Shown here: positions 54,858-64,000 of the stretch, in pieces
Layout: each line of letters opens with the position of its first letter
Numbering within the stretch: the first letter of the stretch is position 1
DNA from: Pseudomonas entomophila
GTDB lineage: Bacteria; Pseudomonadota; Gammaproteobacteria; Pseudomonadales; Pseudomonadaceae
Direction: 5' to 3'
NCBI RefSeq assembly: GCF_018417595.1
Contig: NZ_CP070982.1
Coordinates: forward strand, 1,017,501 to 1,081,500
DNA: 64,000 nt
Notes under the pieces: model-generated
The model's database searches: none
Seen by the model: the letters and a program-made list of their open reading frames with translations, nothing else
What the model was told of the DNA's origin: nothing
Program-made: the position numbers and the translations under genes

Positions 54858-55831
54858 GCCAGTGGTGCTCCCAGTTGTTCGGCGACTGCCTTCAGGCTGT
54901 CGATCATGAAGTCCAGGGCTTCGTTGCGCGTCAGACTCTCGATGCACGCCTGGCGGAAGGCCTGCTCATCATCACCGCGCATCGCCGAGAGGAATGCCAG
55001 TGGCAGGATAAGGCCGTCCTTGATCAGGTCGGCGACATCGAACACCAGCCCGCCACGGCGTGTCTTGCCATGCAGCACAGCGAGGCCATGCGGCAAGCCA
55101 AGTACCCAGGTGGCTGTGGCGCCCAGGCCATAGGCGAGGTAATTGCCGTGGTCGAGAAAGCGATTGGCGGGGTCTGTGCCGCTGCCGCGCTTGGCACGGG
55201 TGAACTCACCGTAACGGGTGGCATTGGCGGCGAGCTTGAACAGGCGTTTGGTCAGGCGGGCCTCCTCGGTCAGCAACTCGTCGTGATTGCGGGCCTGCTC
55301 GACACGTGAGAGGGATTGGCCAAGCAGGTCGTTGAAGGCAGAGGCGTCAACGCTGAAACCTGCCTTGTCGAACGAGCGATTGCCACACCATTGCTTGCCC
55401 AGGTAATCCAGGCGCAGGCGCTGGAATGCCTTGGCGGCGTCCAGGCGTTTTTCTGCGTCAAACCAGAATGAAACCCAGCGTTGCAGGTACTCGGTGGGGC
55501 GGTATTCGCTCTGGGGGGAGAACCACGCGATATCGATGCCCACTTCATTGGCGCTGAACAGGGGCGTGGCGCCGCTGCCGCAAAAACCGACCAGTACGCC
55601 GGCTCGGGCCAGTTCGCGCATGGCGGCCTGGGTGACCGAGGTGCCAGTCCCCAGCAGCACCGTGGTGGTGTTGGCGATGGGAATGTTCCAGTAGAGCGAT
55701 TGCTTGCCGGCATCGGTGACGTACTCGACCCGGCCGCCTTTTACCAATACCCGGCAGTGCTGGAGGTAGTAGATGTTGGCTCGTTTGGAGTGGAGGATGC
55801 TTTTGAGGTCTGACGAGGGGATGCCTTCCAT
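54854..55831 (-). CDS. cas1: Cas1 integrase (type I-F)
   Basis: 325-aa Cas1f, the metal-dependent integrase that inserts spacers. Catalytic Glu in LLTEEARLTKRLFKLAA and the His/Asp region VLHGKTRRGGLVFDVADL are present. ATG 55831. First gene of the cas operon, diverging from array 2 across REP sequences. Confidence 0.96.
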   Translation of the reverse strand: MEGIPSSDLKSILHSKRANIYYLQHCRVLVKGGRVEYVTDAGKQSLYWNIPIANTTTVLLGTGTSVTQAAMRELARAGVLVGFCGSGATPLFSANEVGIDIAWFSPQSEYRPTEYLQRWVSFWFDAEKRLDAAKAFQRLRLDYLGKQWCGNRSFDKAGFSVDASAFNDLLGQSLSRVEQARNHDELLTEEARLTKRLFKLAANATRYGEFTRAKRGSGTDPANRFLDHGNYLAYGLGATATWVLGLPHGLAVLHGKTRRGGLVFDVADLIKDGLILPLAFLSAMRGDDEQAFRQACIESLTRNEALDFMIDSLKAVAEQLGAPLA

Positions 55832-55968
55832 GGTGGCCGTATGCTCGTGAGTGGATTGGGCTGGTCGTTATAGCTGAGTTGGAGAGCCGGGTGCTTGTGG
55901 ATTCTGTTGCGAGAGACTTCTGCCTTGCCACGTTAGCTGGGTAGCACGTAGGAGATCACACATACCGC

Positions 55969-56140
55969 TGTGGGAGCGGGTTTACCCGCTAAAAAGGCGA
56001 CGCGGAGTTCACGGCGGTTCGACGCTTCGATAAACCCGCCCACATGCACCTCGCCAGCCTCGGTAACAGCACTGTACCTGTAGGAGCCGGCTTGCCGGCG
56101 AATGGGCCAGTGCGGCCGGCACAAGGCAGTTGCTCCCACA
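55969..56140. repeat. REP cluster between cas1 and array 2
   Basis: TGTGGGAGCGGGTTTACCCGC (55969-) and CTGTAGGAGCCGGCTTGCCGGCGAATGGGCC...TTGCTCCCACA form two hairpins. The 55832-55968 stretch contains the cas1 promoter region and no gene. Confidence 0.7.
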
Positions 56141-56321
56141 GGGACCTGTTGAATGAATGGATTACGTGCTGTTCCATGAGAGGAAGACTGACCCTCTTTT
56201 TAAGGGCGTGAGGTTGGGCTTTATAAATCAATTAGTTACGGAAGCTGGCGGAAAAAGGGTGTTTGGGCTTCTCAAGTGATTTTGGTTTTATACCTCAATG
56301 AGTTAAGGTTTTTGGGCTCTA
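56141..56321 (+). promoter_or_regulatory. Leader of CRISPR array 2
   Basis: 180-bp AT-richer leader with GACCCTCTTTTTAAG, AAAAAGGGT and GGGCTCTA directly before the first repeat, as in leader 1. It drives array 2 rightward. Confidence 0.75.
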
Positions 56322-57915
56322 GTTCACTGCCGTGTAGGCAGCTCAGAAACATGGCGATGATGTCGGCAACCCGGGCGCGTTGTTCACTGCCGTGTAGGCA
56401 GCTCAGAAAATGATGGTGCATCAGGCCGACAGGGCGACCCCGTTCACTGCCGTGTAGGCAGCTCAGAAAACCGGCCGAATGTCGTCGTCATTGAGGTGGG
56501 CGTTCACTGCCGTGTAGGCAGCTCAGAAATGATGGATTCGGACGACTGCATCAAAGTCATTGTTCACTGCCGTGTAGGCAGCTCAGAAATGGTAGTAGAC
56601 GTAGCAGTTGACGCCTTGGTCGTTCACTGCCGTGTAGGCAGCTCAGAAATCCTGCGGCCAAGGCCTCAGCCTTCAGAGATGGTTCACTGCCGTGTAGGCA
56701 GCTCAGAAATTGATCTTGATCTGCTTTTTCTCTGGAGACTCAGTTCACTGCCGTGTAGGCAGCTCAGAAACTCTGGAGTCGTAACCCTGCCGGCCTGGAT
56801 GAAGTTCACTGCCGTGTAGGCAGCTCAGAAAAAACGCGCACGCGCGCGACTCAGGCAGTTCCGGTTCACTGCCGTGTAGGCAGCTCAGAAATTGAGTACC
56901 GCGGTGAAGCTTGCCTTCGTGACGTTCACTGCCGTGTAGGCAGCTCAGAAAAGCATCGGCTTGCCATCACTACCGGCAATGATGTTCACTGCCGTGTAGG
57001 CAGCTCAGAAAACAGCCGTAAAGGCCCGGCAATGGATGGGCCAGTTCACTGCCGTGTAGGCAGCTCAGAAATGTCCACGAACAGCAGCACGGCCCAGGGG
57101 CACGTTCACTGCCGTGTAGGCAGCTCAGAAATTCGAGGCCCAGTTGTGTTGGTACTACTCCGAGTTCACTGCCGTGTAGGCAGCTCAGAAATTTGTCGGA
57201 GAGGACGCCGGGGACGTTTTCCCGTTCACTGCCGTGTAGGCAGCTCAGAAATTTCAGGCAGCCGCAGCGGTATGGATGGGCGGGTTCACTGCCGTGTAGG
57301 CAGCTCAGAAAATGAACAGTTCCTGGTTCCCGATCCGAAGCGCGTTCACTGCCGTGTAGGCAGCTCAGAAAGCGTGGCTCACGGAGACGCGACCCGCCAG
57401 CGCGTTCACTGCCGTGTAGGCAGCTCAGAAAGGGTGGTCTGGACGCGTTGCGCGTAAAGAAAGGTTCACTGCCGTGTAGGCAGCTCAGAAATTCAAAGGC
57501 CTCGGCTTCCAGTGGCGTAATGCTGTTCACTGCCGTGTAGGCAGCTCAGAAAATGGGGGTTGAAGAGGTTAGGCGTTTGATGGCTGTTCACTGCCGTGTA
57601 GGCAGCTCAGAAATGGGTGCGGCCCGACCCTTGGATCAGCAGCGGGTTCACTGCCGTGTAGGCAGCTCAGAAATTGGCACCGGCGCCGACTGGGGCGGCC
57701 AGCACGTTCACTGCCGTGTAGGCAGCTCAGAAATGGCAGCGGTACCGGTCCGTTCGATGAGCTGAGTTCACTGCCGTGTAGGCAGCTCAGAAAAACCAGG
57801 GAAGCGAAAGCCCCAGGATGATTGGTATTCACTGCCGTATAGGCAGCTCAGAAAACCCAGGCCATGAACGGCAGCGCGAGCTTGGACATTCACCGCTGTG
57901 CAGGCGGCTGAAACA
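56322..57915 (+). CRISPR. CRISPR array 2, type I-F, 27 repeats
   Basis: 28-nt repeat GTTCACTGCCGTGTAGGCAG + CTCAGAAA read on plus; 27 units from 56322 at about 60-nt period. Spacers are 32 nt, with 33 nt at six places. The last two units (57827 and 57888) are mutated (ATTCACTGCCGTATAGG; ATTCACCGCTGTGCAGGCGG), marking the old end. Orientation is opposite to array 1, so both arrays run outward from the cas genes. No spacer source is assigned. Confidence 0.97.
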
Positions 57916-58003
57916 TCAAGGCGTTTGCAGGCAAGGCTAACGCCTCGCATTCGCCAGCAAGGCTGGCTCCTACAGGTGGAGGGCGAGGCTGAAAGCCAGG
58001 CAC

Positions 58004-58032
58004 AAAAAAACCGACCATAAGGTCGGTTTTTT
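58004..58032. terminator. Bidirectional terminator of tRNA-Leu
   Basis: AAAAAACCGACC-ATA-AGGTCGGTTTTTT, a 7-bp stem between A and T runs. It follows the tRNA on minus and also would stop array 2 readthrough on plus. REP-like sequence (GCCAGCAAGGCTGGCTCCTACA) is just upstream at about 57954-57975. Confidence 0.85.
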
Positions 58033-58040
58033 CTGGATCT

Positions 58041-58125
58041 TGGTGCCCCGAGGGAGACTCGAACTCCCACTCCTTTCGAAAACGGATTTTGAATCCGCCG
58101 CGTCTACCAATTCCGCCATCAGGGC
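58041..58125 (-). tRNA. tRNA-Leu(CAA)
   Basis: 85 nt on minus: GCCCTGATGGCGGAATTGGT..., anticodon loop TTCAAAA (anticodon CAA), a long variable arm, the T-loop GTTCGAGTC and an encoded CCA end. Class II size fits leucine. It is flanked by the CRISPR locus on one side and queA on the other. Confidence 0.96.
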
Positions 58126-58233
58126 TTGTGGCGCCGCAGTATAGAGAGGTCGCACAAGCCGGTCAATCGGCTTTCATGGTCAATTTTCACGCATTGGGCT
58201 AAACTTCCCGGCCCTGTCGAACCGAACATCATC

Positions 58234-60413
<2,180 letters not shown>

Positions 60414-60454
60414 CTGTTCGCACCCATTATTAGAAATTCCATTAGGAGAGCCCA

Positions 60455-60790
60455 ATGAGCTTCTTGATTCCCGCCGCCTACGCGGACGCAGCAGCCCCAG
60501 CCGCCGGCCCCGCCGGTACCGGCTTCGAGTGGATCTTCCTGGTCGGCTTCCTGGTCATCTTCTACCTGATGATCTGGCGCCCGCAGGCCAAACGCGCGAA
60601 AGAACAGAAGAACCTGCTGAGCAACTTGCAGAAAGGTGACGAAGTTGTCACCAACGGCGGCATCGCCGGCAAGATCGTCAAGGTTTCCGATGACTTCGTG
60701 GTCCTGGAAGTATCGGACAACGTCGAGCTGAAGTTCCAGAAGGGCGCCATTGCCGCGACCTTGCCAAAAGGTACGCTCAAGGCTATCTGA
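60455..60790 (+). CDS. yajC: Sec translocon subunit YajC
   Basis: 111-aa protein with a single membrane span (EWIFLVGFLVIFYLMIW) followed by a basic RPQAKRAKEQ and a soluble domain with TNGGIAGKIVKV. It belongs to the SecDF-YajC complex. AGGAGAGCCC is its ribosome site. Confidence 0.95.
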   Translation: MSFLIPAAYADAAAPAAGPAGTGFEWIFLVGFLVIFYLMIWRPQAKRAKEQKNLLSNLQKGDEVVTNGGIAGKIVKVSDDFVVLEVSDNVELKFQKGAIAATLPKGTLKAI

Positions 60791-60854
60791 GTTACCGGTT
60801 TCATTTTTCCAGTCGGGGCGCGCAAAGCGCCCCGCGTCTTGAACGGGCGGCGTG

Positions 60855-62717
60855 ATGCTGAACAAATACCCTCTGTGGAAATACCTGCTGATCGTGGTGG
60901 TACTGGCGGTCGGCTTCATTTATTCCGCACCCAACCTCTACCCGGATGATCCGGCGGTGCAGATCAGCGGCGCCAGTTCCGCCCTGCATGTCAGCCAGGC
61001 CGACCTCGACCGCGTCACCAAGGCGCTGGGCGATGCCGGCATCGCCGTCAAAGGCGGCAGCCTGGGCGTGAAGGGCAGTGCGCTGGTGCGCCTGACCAAC
61101 CAGGAAGACCAGTTGCCAGCCAAGGATGTGGCGCGCAAGGCCCTCGGTGACGACTATGTCGTGGCCCTGAACCTGGCCCAGACCACCCCGCAGTGGCTGC
61201 GCAACCTGGGTGCCAGCCCGATGAAGCTGGGCCTGGACCTGTCCGGTGGTGTGCACTTCCTGCTGGAAGTGGATATGGACAAGGCCATGACGGCCCGCAT
61301 GAAAGTCTACGAAGGCGAGGTCAAGACCTTGCTGCGCAAAGAGCGCGTCCGCTACCGCAGCCTGCCCCAGCAGGACGGCGGCATCATGCTGGGCTTCGCC
61401 GACGACGCTACCCGCGAGCAGGCACGTGCCCTGATCCGCAAGAATTTCAATGATTTCGACCTGACCACCACCGAGCGCAACGAGCTCGCCGTGCTGCGTC
61501 TGGCGCTGACTCAGGCGAAAGTCGCCGAGATCCGCGAATACTCGATCAAGCAGAACCTGACCACCGTCCGCAACCGTGTCAACGAGCTGGGCGTGGCCGA
61601 GCCGCTGGTCCAGCGCCAGGGCGCCAACCGCATCGTGGTCGAGCTGCCGGGCGTGCAGGACACCGCCGAAGCCAAGCGTATTCTCGGCAAGACCGCCAAC
61701 CTGGAGTTCCGCTTTGGTGCTGAACCAGGCGCGTCGAAAGCCACCACCGAAGTGTTCGAGTTCCGCGAAGGCGGCCGCTCCGCCGCGGTCGAGCGCGGCC
61801 TGATCATCACCGGTGACCAGGTCACCGACGCCCAGGCCAGCTTCGACGAACACGGTCGCCCGCAGGTGAATATCCGTCTGGATGGCCACGGCGGCGAGCT
61901 GATGAGCCGCGCCACCCGTACCAACGTCGGGCGCAGCATGGCGGTGATCTTCATCGAGCAGAAGCCGATCACCCGCTACGAAAAGCAGACCGTCGACGGC
62001 GTCGAGAAGGACGTTGCCGTACAGAGCTTCAAGGAAGAGAAGAAGATCATCAGCCTGGCGACCATCCAGTCGCCGCTGGGCAGCCAGTTCCGCATCACCG
62101 GCCTGAACGGCCAGGGCGAATCGTCCGAGCTGGCCCTGCTGCTGCGTGCCGGTGGTCTGGCCGCGCCGATGTACTTCGCCGAAGAACGTACCATTGGCCC
62201 GAGCCTGGGTGCCGACAACATCACCAAGGGTATCGATGCGTCGCTGTGGGGCATGCTGTTCGTCTCGCTGTTCATCATCGCCATCTACCGTGGCTTTGGC
62301 GTGATCGCCACCGTCGCCCTGGCGGGCAACATGGTGCTGCTGCTGGCGCTGATGTCGCTGCTGGGCGCCACGCTGACGCTGCCGGGTATCGCCGGTATCG
62401 TGCTGACCATGGGTATGGCGGTGGACGCCAACGTGCTGATCTTCTCGCGTATCCGCGAAGAGCTGAACGCCGGCATGTCGGTGCAGCGCGCCATCCATGA
62501 AGGCTTCAACCGTGCGTACACCGCGATCATCGACGCCAACCTGACCAGCCTGCTGGTCGGTGGCATCCTGTTCGCCATGGGTACCGGCCCGGTCAAGGGC
62601 TTCGCGGTCACCATGTCCCTCGGGATTTTCACCTCGATGTTCACCGCCGTCATGGTGACCCGCGCCATGGTCAACCTGACCTGCGGCGGGCGTGACATCA
62701 AGAAGCTGTGGGTTTGA
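60855..62717 (+). CDS. secD: Preprotein translocase subunit SecD
   Basis: 620-aa inner-membrane protein with LGLDLSGGVHFLLEVD (D1 motif), a large periplasmic domain and the terminal RND-type membrane bundle (GMAVDANVLIFSRIREEL). It uses the proton gradient to pull proteins out at the periplasmic side. ATG 60855 (GTG 60852 possible). Confidence 0.96.
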   Translation: MLNKYPLWKYLLIVVVLAVGFIYSAPNLYPDDPAVQISGASSALHVSQADLDRVTKALGDAGIAVKGGSLGVKGSALVRLTNQEDQLPAKDVARKALGDDYVVALNLAQTTPQWLRNLGASPMKLGLDLSGGVHFLLEVDMDKAMTARMKVYEGEVKTLLRKERVRYRSLPQQDGGIMLGFADDATREQARALIRKNFNDFDLTTTERNELAVLRLALTQAKVAEIREYSIKQNLTTVRNRVNELGVAEPLVQRQGANRIVVELPGVQDTAEAKRILGKTANLEFRFGAEPGASKATTEVFEFREGGRSAAVERGLIITGDQVTDAQASFDEHGRPQVNIRLDGHGGELMSRATRTNVGRSMAVIFIEQKPITRYEKQTVDGVEKDVAVQSFKEEKKIISLATIQSPLGSQFRITGLNGQGESSELALLLRAGGLAAPMYFAEERTIGPSLGADNITKGIDASLWGMLFVSLFIIAIYRGFGVIATVALAGNMVLLLALMSLLGATLTLPGIAGIVLTMGMAVDANVLIFSRIREELNAGMSVQRAIHEGFNRAYTAIIDANLTSLLVGGILFAMGTGPVKGFAVTMSLGIFTSMFTAVMVTRAMVNLTCGGRDIKKLWV

Positions 62718-62727
62718 GGGAGCTGCG

Positions 62728-63636
62728 ATGAAAACCATCAACTTCATGGGCGTGCGCAATGTCGCGTTCGCCGTTACCGTGCTCCTCACCGTGCTGGCGT
62801 TGTTCAGCTGGTGGCACAAGGGCCTGAACTTCGGCCTGGACTTCACCGGCGGTACGCTCATCGAGCTGACCTACGAGCGCCCGGCCGACCTGAAGGCGGT
62901 GCGCGCCGAGCTGGTCGAATCCGGCTTCCACGAGGCCGTGGTGCAGAGTTTTGGTGCTACCACCGACCTGCTGGTGCGCATGCCGGGCGACGACCCGCTG
63001 CTGGGCAACAAGGTCGCCGCCGCGCTGCAGAAGATCGGCGGTGACAACCCGGCCACGGTCAAGCGTGTCGAGTTCGTCGGCCCGCAGGTGGGTGAAGAGC
63101 TGCGCGACCAGGGCGGCATGGGCATGCTCCTGGCCCTGGGCGGCATCCTCATCTACCTGGCCTTCCGCTTCCAGTGGAAGTTCGCCGTCGGCGCCATCGT
63201 CTCGCTGGTGCACGACGTAGTGGTGACCCTGGGTATCCTGTCGTTCTTCCAGATCACCTTCGACCTGACGGTGCTGGCGGCGGTGCTGGCGATCATCGGC
63301 TACTCGCTCAACGACACCATCGTCGTGTTCGACCGGGTGCGCGAGAACTTCCGGGTGATGCGCAAGGCCTCGCTGATCGAGAACATCAACGTCTCGACCA
63401 CCCAGACCCTGCTGCGCACCATCGCCACTTCGGTGTCGACCCTGCTGGCGATCGCCGCACTGCTGTTCTTCGGTGGCGACAACCTGTTCGGTTTCTCCCT
63501 GGCACTGTTCATCGGTGTCATGGCGGGTACCTACTCGTCGATCTACATCGCCAACGTGGTGCTGATCTGGCTGAACCTGAACAGCGAAGACCTGATTCCT
63601 CCGGTCAAGAACGAGGGTGTGGACGACCGCCCGTAA
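62728..63636 (+). CDS. secF: Preprotein translocase subunit SecF
   Basis: 302-aa partner of SecD with GLDFTGGTLIELTYERP and GYSLNDTIVVFDRVRENFR motifs. ATG 62728, 11 nt after the secD stop, with GAGGGAGCTGCG upstream. Confidence 0.96.
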   Translation: MKTINFMGVRNVAFAVTVLLTVLALFSWWHKGLNFGLDFTGGTLIELTYERPADLKAVRAELVESGFHEAVVQSFGATTDLLVRMPGDDPLLGNKVAAALQKIGGDNPATVKRVEFVGPQVGEELRDQGGMGMLLALGGILIYLAFRFQWKFAVGAIVSLVHDVVVTLGILSFFQITFDLTVLAAVLAIIGYSLNDTIVVFDRVRENFRVMRKASLIENINVSTTQTLLRTIATSVSTLLAIAALLFFGGDNLFGFSLALFIGVMAGTYSSIYIANVVLIWLNLNSEDLIPPVKNEGVDDRP

Positions 63637-63666
63637 GGCTTCGTCCTGCGCCATTTGGCGTAAAGA

Positions 63667-63700
63667 GAGGCGCGAGTGTTGAACTCGCGCCTTTTTTTTT
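63667..63700 (+). terminator. Rho-independent terminator after secF
   Basis: GGCGCGAG-TGTTGAA-CTCGCGCC followed by nine T. It closes the queA-secF run. Confidence 0.93.
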
Positions 63701-63757
63701 GCTCCAAGGCTGGGAAGAAGGCGGGTCGGAGCCCGCAGGTACGATCAGGAGGTTCAC

Positions 63758-64000
63758 GTGAACAAATCAATGCTGGTGGGTGCGGTTCTGGGTGCTGTCG
63801 GTGTAACCGCCGGAGGTGCTGTGGCGACCTACAGCTTGGTGAACAAAGGGCCTGAATACGCCCAGGTCACCGATGTGCAGCCGATCAAGCAGCAGGTGAA
63901 GACACCACGCGAGGTCTGCAAGGATGTCACCGTGACGCGCCAGGCGCCGGTCAAGGATCAGCATCAGATCGCCGGTACGGTGGTAGGTGCCATCGCTGGT
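63758..64000 (+). CDS. Glycine-zipper 2TM-type envelope protein (partial)
   Basis: GTG start at 63758 with AGGAGGTTCAC upstream. It encodes MNKSMLVGAVLGAVGVTAGGAVATYS (quoted in part: VGAVLGAVGVTAGG), a short linker, two cysteine-containing strands and, at the window edge, GTVVGAIAG, the start of a glycine zipper. The gene is cut by the window end. Probably an outer-membrane-linked lipoprotein-like envelope protein. Confidence 0.7.
   Translation, partial: MNKSMLVGAVLGAVGVTAGGAVATYSLVNKGPEYAQVTDVQPIKQQVKTPREVCKDVTVTRQAPVKDQHQIAGTVVGAIAG

Noticed and set aside
58041..58125. tRNA-Leu as the attachment site of an integrative element carrying the CRISPR locus
   Set aside because: No integrase and no second copy of the tRNA 3' end was seen in the window.

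Overview
The window reads as a chromosome segment of a Pseudomonas of the putida group. The evidence is high GC content, many putida-type REP palindromes (TGTAGGAGCGG... / TGTGGGAGCGG...), DUF3077 and DUF4225 proteins typical of the genus, and the conserved queA-tgt-yajC-secD-secF block. The species is inferred from gene style only.

Layout. 0-2.5 kb: a HAD phosphatase and an isocyanide synthase fused to an Fe(II)/2-oxoglutarate dioxygenase. 2.8-4.7 kb: alaC and a YkgJ-type cysteine-cluster protein. 5.05-19.03 kb: one giant type V autotransporter (4658 aa) of nested beta-strand repeats. 19.1-22.4 kb: a small accessory island bounded by inverted copies of an ~83-bp REP-containing repeat. It holds a structured leader (possibly c4-like), two small paired genes (one DUF3077), a broken DUF3077 copy, and a minus-strand cassette hcp-DUF4225-small membrane protein-31-aa membrane peptide. 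That cassette looks like an orphan type VI secretion carrier, effector and immunity set. 22.4-23.2 kb: a gene-free, partly AT-rich leader with palindromes.

23.2-35.5 kb is the most interesting part: a biosynthetic cluster predicted to make a compound with an N-N bond. A flavin N-hydroxylase, a DAO-family flavoenzyme and a cupin-methionyl-tRNA-synthetase fusion form the known hydrazine-forming trio. They sit with two pyruvate-type aldolases, a RhaM-like mutarotase, a HAD phosphatase, two SDRs (one lacking the catalytic Tyr), a degenerate ATP-grasp protein, a leaderless periplasmic-binding-fold protein and a PLP decarboxylase. I do not recognise the whole set as a described pathway.

35.6-44.3 kb is ordinary: a GNAT, two tandem paralogous membrane proteins, a YdcZ-type DMT protein, an LprI-like protein, then a selenium block (selU and selD on minus, a PhnCDE-like ABC importer probably for selenium oxyanions on plus). 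44.6-57.9 kb: a complete type I-F CRISPR-Cas locus with two outward-facing arrays (22 and 27 repeats) around cas1, cas2-3, csy1-csy2-csy3-cas6f. An IS256-family element with an 8-bp target duplication is inserted between cas2-3 and csy1. 58.0-64.0 kb: tRNA-Leu(CAA), queA, tgt, yajC, secD, secF, and the start of a glycine-zipper protein cut by the window end.

All functional statements are from reading sequence and motifs. No database search was run.
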